A stretch of DNA of 64,000 nt from Hyphomicrobiales bacterium (GTDB lineage: Bacteria > Pseudomonadota > Alphaproteobacteria > Rhizobiales > Rhizobiaceae), in assembly GCA_900468625.1 (NCBI GenBank), contig UBUL01000009.1, positions 62,001 through 126,000 of the forward strand. The letters run 5' to 3'. Within the stretch, counting starts at the first letter, position 1. The number at the start of each line of letters is the position of its first letter. Shown piece by piece: positions 43,847 through 52,996 of the stretch. The translations under genes were made by a program, and so were the position numbers. Under the pieces are notes generated by a model. The model made no database searches. It saw only the letters and a list, made by a program, of their open reading frames with translations, and had not been told where the DNA came from.

Positions 43847-45544
43847 TCAGCCGCGCAACTCCTTGCGCAGGATTTTGCCGACGTTCGATTTCGGCAGTTC
43901 GGAGCGGAATTCGATGAAGCGCGGGCGCTTGTAGTTGGTCAGGTTTTCAGCGCAATGGGCCTTCAAGTCGGCTTCCGTCAGGGCCGGATCCTTCTTGACG
44001 ATGAAGAGCTTTACCGCTTCGCCGGAATGCGGATCGGGAACGCCGATCGCAGCCGCTTCCAGAACGCCCGGATGCATGGCGGCGACTTCCTCGATCTCGT
44101 TCGGATAGACGTTGAAGCCCGAGACGAGGATCATGTCCTTCTTGCGGTCGACGATCTTGGTGTAGCCGCGCTCGTCCATAAAGCCCATGTCGCCGCTGCG
44201 GAAGAAACCATCCGCTGTCATGACGCGCGCGGTTTCGGCCGGCTGCTTCCAGTAGCCTGCCATGACCTGCGGCCCGCGGATGCAGATTTCGCCGACCTCG
44301 CCGATCGGCAGGGAGTTGCCGTTCTCGTCACGAATATCGAAATCGGTACCCGTGATCGGCAGGCCTATCGTTCCGGAGAATTCGGAGCTGTCGAAGCGGT
44401 TGGCGCTTGCGACCGGAGAAGTCTCTGAAAGGCCGTAGCCTTCCGTGATCCAGGCGCCCGTCATCTTCCGCCAGCGCTCGGCGACCGGCCGCTGCACCGC
44501 CATGCCGCCCGCGAGCGTTGCCGTGTTGGAGAGATCGAGCTTGGCAAACTCCGGATTGTTCATCAGCGCGTTGAACAGCGTATTCAGGCCGGGGAACATG
44601 TCGAACTTGTATTTGCCGAGTTCCTTGATGAAGGCGGGTATATCGCGAGGGTTGGCGATAAGCACGTTATGGCCGCCGAGCGACATGCCCATCAGCGAAT
44701 TCACCGTCAGCGCGAAGATATGGTAGAGCGGCAGCGCGCAGACAAAGGTCAGCTGCTCGGGGCGCGGCTTGTTGATATAGGCGGACTGCAGCCAGAGCAG
44801 CAGCTGCAGCTGGTTGGCGAGCAGGTTGGCATGGGTGAGGATGGCACCCTTGGCAACGCCGGTCGTGCCGCCGGTATATTGCAGGAAGGCGATGTCGCTG
44901 CCGCTAAGCTCGGTGGGCTTCAGCGGCAGGCGCGCTCCTTCGGCGATGACGTTCTTGAAATTGCGATGGCCGGGGATCGACCACGCGGGCACCAGCTTCT
45001 TCACCTTGCGAACGATGAAGTTGACGATGTGGCCCTTGGCGCCGAGCATATCGCCGAGCGCCGTGACGACGACATGGCGAACGTCCGTATGCGCCAGAAC
45101 CTGCTCTACCGTATGGGCGAAGTTTTCAAGAACGAAGATCGCCTTGGCGCCGCAATCGCGCAGCTGGTGCTCGAGTTCGCGGGGCGTATAGAGCGGATTG
45201 ACGTTGACGATGACAAGGCCGGCGCGAAGTATGCCATAGGTGGTGACAGGGTTCTGCAGCACGTTCGGCATCATGACGGCGACGCGATCGCCTCTTTGGA
45301 GGCCAAGGCTTTGAAGCCAGGCGGCAATCTTGCGCGTCTGGATGTCGAGATCGCGATAGGTAATGGATTTGCCCATGCTGGTGAAGGCAAGCCTGTCAGC
45401 ATAGCGCGCGCAGCTCTCCTCCAGCAATTCGGCGAGTGATGCATGCTCCAGCGGCGGCAATTCGGCCGGCACGATATCCGGATAGGATGCAAGCCATATT
45501 TTCTTGACCCGCGGGCTATCCGAAGGAGCGGAGACTGAATTCAT
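43847..45544 (-). CDS. fadD: Long-chain fatty acid-CoA ligase
   Basis: A 565-residue AMP-forming acyl-CoA synthetase. The P-loop-like LQYTGGTTGVAKGAILTH (near residue 210), GYGLSETSP, the fatty acyl motif region DGFFRSGDMGFMDERGYTKIVDRKKDMI and the C-terminal catalytic Lys region SNVGKILRKELR are all present. It activates fatty acids with CoA for beta-oxidation, at the inner face of the membrane. The ATG at 45544 is chosen because AAGGAGG lies eight bases upstream; the frame also offers a GTG at 45550. Confidence 0.95.
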   Translation of the reverse strand: MNSVSAPSDSPRVKKIWLASYPDIVPAELPPLEHASLAELLEESCARYADRLAFTSMGKSITYRDLDIQTRKIAAWLQSLGLQRGDRVAVMMPNVLQNPVTTYGILRAGLVIVNVNPLYTPRELEHQLRDCGAKAIFVLENFAHTVEQVLAHTDVRHVVVTALGDMLGAKGHIVNFIVRKVKKLVPAWSIPGHRNFKNVIAEGARLPLKPTELSGSDIAFLQYTGGTTGVAKGAILTHANLLANQLQLLLWLQSAYINKPRPEQLTFVCALPLYHIFALTVNSLMGMSLGGHNVLIANPRDIPAFIKELGKYKFDMFPGLNTLFNALMNNPEFAKLDLSNTATLAGGMAVQRPVAERWRKMTGAWITEGYGLSETSPVASANRFDSSEFSGTIGLPITGTDFDIRDENGNSLPIGEVGEICIRGPQVMAGYWKQPAETARVMTADGFFRSGDMGFMDERGYTKIVDRKKDMILVSGFNVYPNEIEEVAAMHPGVLEAAAIGVPDPHSGEAVKLFIVKKDPALTEADLKAHCAENLTNYKRPRFIEFRSELPKSNVGKILRKELRG

Positions 45545-45889
45545 GCGCACTTCCTCCTTTACGCATCATCACCACACCGCGCCGTTTTGAGCGGCGGTTA
45601 TGCAAAGTGTCACCGCACGATCAAAAAGTCTCCCGCTTTTCACATCGCTATGGCCGTTGCTCTCAACTAAATTACCCGAGTCTGTGAGAAGCTATACTAA
45701 CCTTAACGTAAACGTCAATAAATCCCATATGCTCACGTTTTTTTACAGTTTTGAAAAAAATGCTGGAACTTTTCTGGCAACAGGGCGTTAATGGGCCGTG
45801 GGCGAAAACCCATCGGAGCATCGTGCTGCCTTCGCGAGCAGATCGGACGCTCCAAGCTTATGTACGCGTATCCAAAAGGAGGTGCGCAT
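45545..45889. other. Gap between fadD and the PRC-barrel gene
   Basis: A 345-base divergent gap that is fairly AT-rich around 45650-45770 (with GTAAACGTCAATAAATC at about 45710). It should hold both promoters. I see no gene. Confidence 0.5.
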
Positions 45890-46282
45890 ATGTATAAAGA
45901 GAGTGCCGATATCCACGGCCGTGACCTTTATATCAAGGACATGTCGATGCTGGTTGCCTGCGACCGCGTCGAGGGCTCGAAGGTATTCGGTTCGGACGGC
46001 AAGCAGATTGGTCATATCGAGAGGCTGATGCTTGAAAAAAGCGATGGACGCATCGCTTTCGTCATTCTGAGTTTCGGCGGCTTTTTCGGCATCGGTCAGG
46101 ATCACTACCGGCTGCCGTGGGAAAAGCTGCGCTACGACGCCCGAATTGACGGCTACCGCGTCGGCATGACCAAGAACGACGTTGAGAAGGCGCGCCGCTT
46201 CGCCAGCAAGGACGAGCACGACCATAAGGATCATGGTCACAAGAGCCATGACTATTTCGGCGTGCCGCCCTATTGGATGTGA
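45890..46282 (+). CDS. PRC-barrel domain protein
   Basis: A 130-residue protein. Residues of about 22-95 form a PRC barrel (SKVFGSDGKQIGHIERLMLEK, then FVILSFGGFFGIGQDHYRLPW), the fold of photosynthetic reaction-centre H subunit and RimM. The tail is His/Lys/Asp-rich (KDEHDHKDHGHKSHD). Such proteins are frequent in rhizobia and often stress-induced; the partner is unknown. An almost perfect AAAAGGAGG site lies seven bases before the ATG at 45890, which settles the start. A terminator follows. Confidence 0.88.
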   Translation: MYKESADIHGRDLYIKDMSMLVACDRVEGSKVFGSDGKQIGHIERLMLEKSDGRIAFVILSFGGFFGIGQDHYRLPWEKLRYDARIDGYRVGMTKNDVEKARRFASKDEHDHKDHGHKSHDYFGVPPYWM

Positions 46283-46306
46283 GTGCGCCGGCAGATCCGG
46301 CCTTAC

Positions 46307-46330
46307 AAGCCCCGCCGGCGTGGGGCTTTT
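46307..46330 (+). terminator. Intrinsic terminator after the PRC-barrel gene
   Basis: AAGCCCC (46307-46313) pairs with GGGGCTT (46322-46328), followed by a TTTTGTTTG tract. It also separates the convergent glyoxalase gene. Confidence 0.8.
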
Positions 46331-46341
46331 GTTTGTGCGGA

Positions 46342-46737
46342 CTATAGAAACCGACCGTGCCTTTGCACCACCTCGATCTTATAGCCATCGGGGTCGGTGA
46401 CGAAGAAGAAGAGCGCAAAGAGCTTCCCATCGCGATTGAGTTCGACGATCTTGCCGGGATTGAGCCCGAGCGAGGTCATGCGCGCATGTTCATCTCTCAA
46501 TTCCGCAACGGAGGCGGCGAGGTGGCCATAGGCGTCGCCGAGCGCATAGGGTTCGGTGCGGCCCTGGTTGACCGTCAGTTCCAATTCGAATCCGGTTTCG
46601 GCGTTGCTGAGATAGATCAGCGTGAAGGTTTCGAAGGCGATGCGGTCGGCAATCTCCAGTCCGAAAGCCTTTTTATAGAAATCGACCGAGCGCGCTTCGT
46701 CGAGTACGCGGATCATCGAATGAATCATCTTGGCCAT
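46342..46737 (-). CDS. gloA: Glyoxalase I-type (lactoylglutathione lyase) protein
   Basis: A 131-residue VOC-fold protein starting MAKMIHSMIRVLDEARSVDFYKKAFGLEIADR, quoted in part as MIHSMIRVLD. Metal-binding positions His5, Glu56-57 (FELELT), His76 in YGHLAASV and the C-terminal Glu (YKIEVVQ) are at the places expected of glyoxalase I. It likely detoxifies methylglyoxal with glutathione. GGAGG precedes the ATG at 46737; the longer frame upstream has no family similarity. Confidence 0.87.
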   Translation of the reverse strand: MAKMIHSMIRVLDEARSVDFYKKAFGLEIADRIAFETFTLIYLSNAETGFELELTVNQGRTEPYALGDAYGHLAASVAELRDEHARMTSLGLNPGKIVELNRDGKLFALFFFVTDPDGYKIEVVQRHGRFL

Positions 46738-46913
46738 CGGCGCCTCCGTTGATTGTCTGGGCAGGTCACCGCAAGCCAATGCCATCGCCGATCGATGAAG
46801 GCAAGCATGCGGAATTGAGAGGTCCGCAGTCGAGTGCAAATCCGGGGGTTCCTGGATCCTGATAGGTCTGCTTAACTCCCCAGCGCTCAGGCATATGTCT
46901 CAAGGGGGAAGCC

Positions 46914-47297
46914 ATGTACTACGCTATTTTGGCCTATCATGAGGAAGATATCGTCGAATCCTGGAGCGAGGAGGAAGATGCCGCGCTCATGACGGAGCTT
47001 TTGGAAATCAACGACCGCTTGGTCGCACGGAAGTCGCTGGGGCCGGCCGCGCGCCTGGGATCGACCCAGAATGCCGTTACTTTGCGAGGCCCCGGCGCGG
47101 GGGTGGTCATCGACGGCCCCTTTGCCGAAAGCAAGGAGCAATTGCTCGGCTTCTACGTGGTCGATTTTCCGACGATCGAAGGCGCGGTCGATGCGGCGCG
47201 TGAACTGCGCCGCGCCAATCCCACCGCGGTTTATGAAATCAGGCCGATCCTGCTCTACGTGCCCGGTGCATCCTTGCCCTTCGGCGAAGGCATTTGA
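46914..47297 (+). CDS. YCII-related (DGPF-domain) protein
   Basis: A 127-residue protein of the YciI-like superfamily: MYYAILAYHEED at the start, the central VIDGPFAESKEQLLGFYVVD (the DGPF motif) and EIRPILLYVPG. Family members are small dimeric proteins with a ferredoxin-like barrel, often encoded with ECF sigma factors; no sigma gene is adjacent here. Function unknown. AGGGGGAAG precedes the ATG. Confidence 0.88.
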   Translation: MYYAILAYHEEDIVESWSEEEDAALMTELLEINDRLVARKSLGPAARLGSTQNAVTLRGPGAGVVIDGPFAESKEQLLGFYVVDFPTIEGAVDAARELRRANPTAVYEIRPILLYVPGASLPFGEGI

Positions 47298-47345
47298 CGA
47301 CTTTACGCAGGCGGCCGACTGCGGGAGGCCGCTGCGGCCTTCGTC

Positions 47346-48095
47346 TCAATGGGATTGCAGCCCGATCCTGCGGGTTACGGAATGTTCGATCATCTCCATG
47401 CCGTCATAGATCAGCACCGCCATCAGGCCGACGATCAGCCCGCCCTGCAGGATGAAGGCGGTGTTGTCGTTGATGAGGCCGGCGATGATGACTTCGCCAA
47501 GCCCCTTGGCGGCGACGGTGGAGCCGATCGTCGCCGTGCCGATATTGATGACGGTCGCGATCTTCAGTCCCTCGATGATCAAGGGCAGGGCGAGGGGCAG
47601 CTCGACGCGGGTGAGGCGCTGCCAGCCGCTCATACCCATGCCGTCGGCGGCATCGAGCACCGAGGCCGGCACCTGTTGCAGACCGGCGACCGTGTTTTCG
47701 AAGATCGGCAGCAGCGCATAGAGAAAAAGCGCGATCAGCGTCGGCACGGCGCCGAAGCCTGTGGTCGAGATCGCAAGCGCCAGCACGGCAACCGGCGGGA
47801 AGGTCTGCCCGGCATTGGCGATCGCCCGCGATAGCGGCAGGAAATCGGCGCCGATCGGCCGCGTGACGAAAATGCCGCCAAGCACCGCCAGGATACCGCT
47901 CGCGGCGATCGAGATGACGATCAGTTCGAGATGGCTGAGCGCCAGGCTCGGCAAGCTGTTTTGCATATAGATCGGCGACGCCCCGAATTTGGTCAGCGGC
48001 GCCAGAACGGGCATCAGCCATTCCGGCCGAAACAGCATGACCAGAAGCAATGCCAGGGCCAGGAGGCGAAAGAGATTGGCGGTGAGAAATCTCAT
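47346..48095 (-). CDS. yehW: Osmoprotectant ABC transporter, permease (YehW-like)
   Basis: A 249-residue inner-membrane permease of the glycine betaine/choline type, five or six helices, with the EAA-loop segment DAADGMGMSGWQRLTRVELPLALPLIIEGLK. It is preceded by the ATPase gene with an ATGA overlap and is the last gene of the operon. Length, order and neighbours correspond to YehW of E. coli. The start at 48095 (MRFLTANLFRLLALAL) is chosen over a longer frame with no similarity. Confidence 0.92.
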   Translation of the reverse strand: MRFLTANLFRLLALALLLVMLFRPEWLMPVLAPLTKFGASPIYMQNSLPSLALSHLELIVISIAASGILAVLGGIFVTRPIGADFLPLSRAIANAGQTFPPVAVLALAISTTGFGAVPTLIALFLYALLPIFENTVAGLQQVPASVLDAADGMGMSGWQRLTRVELPLALPLIIEGLKIATVINIGTATIGSTVAAKGLGEVIIAGLINDNTAFILQGGLIVGLMAVLIYDGMEMIEHSVTRRIGLQSH

Positions 48096-49039
48096 GCTTT
48101 GCGGCCCAGCTCGATCAGGTGCTGGATCGAGATCGAGCCGACTGGCATCTTGCGTTCGTCCTCGACGGTCGCCTCGTCCGCGCCCTGCCAGATCAATTCG
48201 GCCAAGGCATCGCGCAGATTGAGGGTCTGCGGCAGGCGGTAGCCGAGACCGGGTCGCAGCGGCTGCATGCTCTCCTTCAGGGGCAGCAGCGACATCAGTT
48301 TCAACGCGCGATCGGATGTGCCGGTCAGTTGCTGGACGAAGGGATCGGCCGGCTCCGTCAGGATCTTTTCCGGCTCCGAACATTGCAAAAGCTTGCCGGC
48401 GCTCATGACGGCGATCCTGTCGCCGAGATGGAAGGCCTCGTCCATGTCATGCGTGACGAGGATGACGGTCGTGCCGAACTTTTTCTGGATGGCGAGGAGA
48501 TCATCCTGTGCCTTGCCGCGGATCACCGGATCGAGCGCGCCGAAGGGCTCGTCCATCAGCAGCAGCTCCGGTTCCGCCGCAAGCGCGCGCGCCACGCCGA
48601 CGCGCTGCTGCTGGCCGCCGGAAAGCTGGCTGGGATATTTTTTGGCAAAGATGCCGGGATCGAGATGGAAGAGATCGAGGAGCTCTTCGACGCGTTGGTC
48701 GATGCGCGCCTTCTCCCAGCCGAGCAGCTCGGGGACGGTGGCAATATTCTGCGCGACGGTACGATGCGGAAACAGCCCGTGCCCCTGGATGGCATAGCCG
48801 ATGCGGCGGCGAAGCTCGGTCGCCGGCACTTTCATGATGTCCTGGCCGCCGACGGAGATATGGCCTTCGCTGATCGGCACCAGCCGGTTGATCATCCGCA
48901 TCAGCGTCGACTTGCCCGAGCCGGAGGTGCCGACGATGACGGTGATCGTGCCCTTTTCCATGCTCATCGTGACATCGTCGACCACGGTAGCGCTGCCGTA
49001 GCGCTTGGTGACGCCCTCGAGCTTGATCATGTTGGTCAT
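48092..49039 (-). CDS. yehX: Osmoprotectant ABC transporter, ATPase (YehX-like)
   Basis: A 315-residue ABC ATPase of the ProV/OpuA class. Walker A is VGTSGSGKSTLMRMINRL, the signature LSGGQQQRVGVARAL, Walker B LLLMDEPFGALDP and the switch His VTHDMDEAF. The C-terminal extension of about 70 residues does not show clear CBS domains. Start and stop overlap both neighbouring permease genes by 4 bases, so it is translated with them. Confidence 0.94.
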   Translation of the reverse strand: MTNMIKLEGVTKRYGSATVVDDVTMSMEKGTITVIVGTSGSGKSTLMRMINRLVPISEGHISVGGQDIMKVPATELRRRIGYAIQGHGLFPHRTVAQNIATVPELLGWEKARIDQRVEELLDLFHLDPGIFAKKYPSQLSGGQQQRVGVARALAAEPELLLMDEPFGALDPVIRGKAQDDLLAIQKKFGTTVILVTHDMDEAFHLGDRIAVMSAGKLLQCSEPEKILTEPADPFVQQLTGTSDRALKLMSLLPLKESMQPLRPGLGYRLPQTLNLRDALAELIWQGADEATVEDERKMPVGSISIQHLIELGRKA

Positions 49040-50202
49040 GCGCGTTGTCCCCGGATGCTGTCGATGACCGCATCGAGGATGACGGCCGATGAGAAGGCGA
49101 GAAAGACCGTCGGCACGGCGCCGAGCAGTACGAGGTCATTGGCCGTCTGGCCGATGCCCTGGAAGATGAAGAGGCCGAAGCCGCCGCCGCCGATCAGCGC
49201 CGCCACTGTGACGAGGCCGATCGCCTGTACCAGCACGATGCGGATGCCGGTGAGGATGACGGGAAAGGCGAGCGGCAGGTCGATGCCGGTCAGTATCTGC
49301 CGGCGCGTCAAGCCCATGCCGGCGGCGGAATCGCGCACCGAAGGATCGACGCCGGCAAGGCCGACGACGGTATTGGCGACGATCGGCAGCAGCGAATAGA
49401 TGACCAGCGCCACCAGCGCCGGCGCCACGCCTATGCCCTTGACGCCGATGGCCGCGGCGAAAGGCACATTGGCGGCGATATAGCCGAGCGGCAGCATGAG
49501 GATGCCGAACAGTGCCAGGCTCGGAATGGTCTGCACCAGGCTCAATGCCCGCAGCACCACGGCGCGGATGCGTGGCTGCCAGTAGCAGAAGATGCCGAGC
49601 GGCAGCGCCAGCACCATGGCGATGGCGACGGAGCCGAGGGAGAGGAATACATGGTTGAGCGCCTCATGCCAGAACTTGCCGGCATTGTTGGCGTATTCCT
49701 TCATGATCGAGAGATTGTCGAGGAGGCCGGAGCGCAGGACGACTGCGAGCAGGGCGGCATAGATCGCAAGTGCTGCGACCCTGAGCCACGGTGTCAGCCG
49801 CAGCTTTACAAGGGCGTCCGAAATCATCAATCCCACCACGGCCAGCAGCACCCAGAAGGAGCCGCCGGGCGTAATCCGCGCCACGGTGCTGCCTACGGGC
49901 GTTGCAGCGGTCGAAACAAGGCCGAGCGTTACGATGAGTGCCGCTATCGCCAGCGTGGCGATGGCGAGGCGAACGACCTGATTGTGCAGGAAGAGTGCGG
50001 CAAGTGCGGCTGCGGTCAGAAGGACGAGCAAGGTGATGGCGGCCGGCTGGCCAATGAGCTGCATGAGCAATTGTGGCTTGCCGGCTGCGATGCGGTTCGC
50101 CTTGACGATGATGAACGGCATCCAGGCTACCGCGAGCGCGCCGCCCGCCACCAATACCACTCCGAGACGGTCCACTCCGCGGACCGCTAGCGCATCTTCC
50201 AT
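49036..50202 (-). CDS. yehY: Osmoprotectant ABC transporter, permease (YehY-like)
   Basis: A 388-residue permease, longer than YehW because of an N-terminal half of about 170 residues with five additional helices. The transport domain from about 180 contains HVFLSLGSVAIAMVLALPLG and the EAA-like SAAGMGLTRRQILTGIDLPLAFPVILTG. The pairing of one long (385-388) and one short (243-249) permease is characteristic of the E. coli osmF-yehYXW transporter. Confidence 0.92.
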   Translation of the reverse strand: MEDALAVRGVDRLGVVLVAGGALAVAWMPFIIVKANRIAAGKPQLLMQLIGQPAAITLLVLLTAAALAALFLHNQVVRLAIATLAIAALIVTLGLVSTAATPVGSTVARITPGGSFWVLLAVVGLMISDALVKLRLTPWLRVAALAIYAALLAVVLRSGLLDNLSIMKEYANNAGKFWHEALNHVFLSLGSVAIAMVLALPLGIFCYWQPRIRAVVLRALSLVQTIPSLALFGILMLPLGYIAANVPFAAAIGVKGIGVAPALVALVIYSLLPIVANTVVGLAGVDPSVRDSAAGMGLTRRQILTGIDLPLAFPVILTGIRIVLVQAIGLVTVAALIGGGGFGLFIFQGIGQTANDLVLLGAVPTVFLAFSSAVILDAVIDSIRGQRA

Positions 50203-50219
50203 CAGACAAGCTCCGTCAG

Positions 50220-50263
50220 CGCATGAGCCGAAAATTCGAGGCGGGTTCGGACAAGATCATGCC
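50220..50263. repeat. Degenerate RIME-like hairpin between yehY and osmF
   Basis: CATGAGCCGAAAA...GTTCGGACAAGATCATG has the form of the first palindrome of the element at 7141-7190 (CATGATGCCGAAAA...TTTTCGGACGACATCATG) with several changes. It lies in the 121-base gap between the two genes and could modulate expression of the membrane part. Confidence 0.5.
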
Positions 50264-50323
50264 CATAGGAAAGCCCGCGGCTCCACTTTATCAAAATGGA
50301 GCCGCAAGAGCAGCGTCAAAGCC

Positions 50324-51232
50324 TTACTTCAGAAAGCCTTTGTCCTTGAGGTAGGATTCGGCAACGGCCTTGGCCGGCTCGCCATCGACCTGGATGCGGC
50401 CGTTCAGCTTGCGCAGCACATCGGCAGTCAGGCCCTTGAAGATCGGCGCCAGAACTTCTTCGATCTTCGGATTGGCCTTCAGCACTGCCTCGCGGATGAT
50501 CGGCGTCGGCGCATAGACCGGCTGCACGCCCTTGTCGTCTTCGAGAACAGTCAGCTCGGCGGCTTCGATGGCGCCGTCCGTGCCGTAGACCATTGCGGTG
50601 TTGACGCCGTTGGTCTGGTCGGCCGCAGCCTTGATCGTCGCTGCCGTATCGCCGCCCGAAAGCACGACTTCCTGATCCGGCTTCAGCTTGAAGCTGTAGG
50701 TGGTCTCGAAGGCGGGCAGGGCTGCCGGAGAGTTGACGAATTCGGAAGAGGCCGCGAGTTTGACGGCACTGCCGCCGGAGACCCATTTGCCGAAATCGGA
50801 CATGGTTTTCAGCTTGGCAGGACCGGCGACATCGTTGCGCACGGCGATCGCCCAGGTATTGTTGGCGGGCGAGGGCGTCAGCCAGACGATCTTGTTGGCG
50901 TCGTAGTCCAGCTTCTTGGCCAGATCGTAGCCTTGCTGCAGGTTCTTCCAGGCCGCGTCGTCTGCCTTGTTGAAGAAGAAGCCGGCATTGCCGGTATATT
51001 CGGCATAGATGTCGATCTCGCCTGATGTGATCGCCTTGCGTACGACCGGCGTCGTGCCGAGCGCGATGCGATCCTGCGCCTTGATGCCGTTGGCGTTGAG
51101 CGCGGCGAGGATGATGTTGCCGAGAAGGGTGCCTTCGGTGTCGATCTTCGAGGAGACGACGACGTCGGCAGCGCTGGCGCCGCTGGCAAGGAGAGCCGTC
51201 AGCGTGGCGGCAAGTGCAAGCTTCTTGAACAT
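50324..51232 (-). CDS. osmF: Osmoprotectant-binding periplasmic protein (OsmF/YehZ-like)
   Basis: A 302-residue substrate-binding protein with a signal peptide (MFKKLALAATLTALLASGASAADV). The OpuAC-type fold shows SSKIDTEGTLLGNIILAALNANGI, EIDIYAEYTGNAGFFF and WLTPSPANNTWAI. It likely binds glycine betaine or related solutes. AAAGGGAAAC precedes the ATG. It is the first gene of the osmF-yehY-yehX-yehW order, divergent from the LysR-type regulator. Confidence 0.93.
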   Translation of the reverse strand: MFKKLALAATLTALLASGASAADVVVSSKIDTEGTLLGNIILAALNANGIKAQDRIALGTTPVVRKAITSGEIDIYAEYTGNAGFFFNKADDAAWKNLQQGYDLAKKLDYDANKIVWLTPSPANNTWAIAVRNDVAGPAKLKTMSDFGKWVSGGSAVKLAASSEFVNSPAALPAFETTYSFKLKPDQEVVLSGGDTAATIKAAADQTNGVNTAMVYGTDGAIEAAELTVLEDDKGVQPVYAPTPIIREAVLKANPKIEEVLAPIFKGLTADVLRKLNGRIQVDGEPAKAVAESYLKDKGFLK

Positions 51233-51674
51233 GATGTTTCCCTTTGTACCCCGTTAACCTTTGTTCTGCCTGCCCGTGCCGCCTCGAAAGGCGCAGTCCG
51301 GACAGGCAGGTTTCGAGCGGGCCGGCGGCCCATAGGCGAATTCGTGGCTGCTTCGGGTAGGTAGCGCTCATCGCGGAAAAATCGATGCGCTCGGATTCCC
51401 GTTGCAGTCGCGCGATTATGGCGAGCGTACTCGACATTCGCGCGAAATTGGATTTCTTTTTTCGGGGGCAAGCGCGTTTGTTTTTGTTCCCCTTACCCGT
51501 TTGGCGCTGTTCCGATCTCATTTTTGCGGCCGGATCGATAATGCGCCGAGAAAACGATAGCCGGCGCCTTTCGGCTTAGGGATATCTTTTTTCGAGAACA
51601 CATCGTATCCTCGGGATATTGTTGATATCGCTGCAGTCGAGCCAGAATGCACGCTGCGGATAAGGGGATGGGAT
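51233..51674. other. Divergent promoter region osmF / LysR-type gene
   Basis: A 442-base gap that must carry both promoters and likely the binding site of the LysR-type regulator. No gene is seen. A candidate LysR T-N11-A site cannot be chosen with confidence by eye. Confidence 0.5.
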
Positions 51675-52895
51675 TTGTATCTCGGCGCGTTGGTCATAGC
51701 CGATATGGTATTCTCCGTCGGCTCCGTGAGGGAAACCGCGCGCCGGCTTTCCTTTTCTGCCTCGACCGTCTCAGGCGCGCTGCGCCGGCTGGAGACAGAA
51801 CTGGCCCTCAAGCTCGTCGAGCGCGCATCCGGCGAGCTTGCGACCCTTTTGGCGAGCTCCAAGGTCCAGAAGGGCCTGCAACCCATTCTCGGCTGTATCC
51901 GCCAGCTCTCCGCCTTGGTGAAAGAGCCGCCGGCGCCGCAGGATTACGACCAGTGGGCCGCGCGCCTGCCGTTGAAGCTCGCCACTATCGAACGCTTCCT
52001 CGAGGTCGCCGATCAGGGCAGCATCAATCGCGCTGCCCGCCGTCTGCGTCTGGGACAGCCGCAGCTCTCCCTGCAGATCGCCAATCTCGAGGAATTGTTC
52101 GGCTGCCGCCTGTTCGCACGGCAGGCGCAGGGTTCGATGCTGACGGAGGCAGGCCGGGAGGTTCACGCCATCCTCGCCGCCATCGCGCAGGCCTGGGATG
52201 AAATGAAAGCAGCCGCGGACGAACGCTTTCAGCGAACCGCCCGCGCGGTGCGTATCGGCTCGATCATTCCCACAGGCTCGGAAAGCTGGGTCGCCCGCTC
52301 GCTTGCGAGCCTGGTGTCACGCTGGAACATCGGCGGCAACCGCAACATGCTGTCGCTGATGCTGATGACGGCCGACGATCTGCGCGAGGCGCTCCGTTCC
52401 GGCCGCATCGACGTTGCCATCGTCGATTCCGTCTTCGGTCTCGACGCGTTCGAACATATGGAGCTCGTCGCGACCGATATGGTGGCGATCGCGCCGCCCG
52501 ACAGCACCGAGAAGACCTTCGCCTCGCTCGTGGAAAACCATCCGCTCTGCGTGCCGAGCCCGCGCACCGGCATCGGCAATGCTGCAACGGCCTTCGGCTA
52601 CGATAGCCGCGATCGCCGCCGGTTTCGCGGCCGCGACATCACCTCGGCGGACTCTTTGCCCGTCATTGTCGATCTCGTCGCCAATCATGGCTATGTCTCG
52701 TTTCTCGGCCGTGTCAGCGCCTTGCCGATTGCGGACAAGGTGAGGATCGTCGATCCGGATGAAACCCTGCCATTGTCCTATCATCTTGCCCATAATGGCC
52801 GCAAAGCCTCCGTCGAAGCCTGCCGGCTGATCCTGCAGGCGGTTCGCGAACTGGTTGGAGAGACGGAAACGGCGCCAAAGCGTCTGTCGTCCTGA
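51675..52895 (+). CDS. LysR-family regulator with two tandem helix-turn-helix domains
   Basis: A 406-residue protein, about 100 longer than normal LysR regulators. It contains two LysR-type winged HTH domains: the first at about 8-58 (SVRETARRLSFSASTVSGALRRLE), the second at about 100-159 (SINRAARRLRLGQPQLSLQIANLEE). The substrate-binding domain follows at about 191-395 (VRIGSIIPTGSESWVARSL). The likely start is TTG at 51675, since AAGGGG lies 7 bases upstream; an internal ATG at 51705 would cut the first HTH short. It is divergent from osmF and probably regulates it. Such duplicated DNA-binding domains are unusual. Confidence 0.9.
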   Translation: MYLGALVIADMVFSVGSVRETARRLSFSASTVSGALRRLETELALKLVERASGELATLLASSKVQKGLQPILGCIRQLSALVKEPPAPQDYDQWAARLPLKLATIERFLEVADQGSINRAARRLRLGQPQLSLQIANLEELFGCRLFARQAQGSMLTEAGREVHAILAAIAQAWDEMKAAADERFQRTARAVRIGSIIPTGSESWVARSLASLVSRWNIGGNRNMLSLMLMTADDLREALRSGRIDVAIVDSVFGLDAFEHMELVATDMVAIAPPDSTEKTFASLVENHPLCVPSPRTGIGNAATAFGYDSRDRRRFRGRDITSADSLPVIVDLVANHGYVSFLGRVSALPIADKVRIVDPDETLPLSYHLAHNGRKASVEACRLILQAVRELVGETETAPKRLSS

Positions 52896-52996
52896 AGGTC
52901 CCGGAACAAATGCTCCACATTCGCGTTCATGTGGGTTAGGTTAGTCCGGGCGTACGCAGCCGGGGGACTCGTTCGGCACCCAAGGAGAGACCATAG

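Noticed and set aside
48119..49399. A 426-codon open frame on the plus strand
   Set aside because: Antisense to the osmoprotectant ATPase and permease genes; no similarity.
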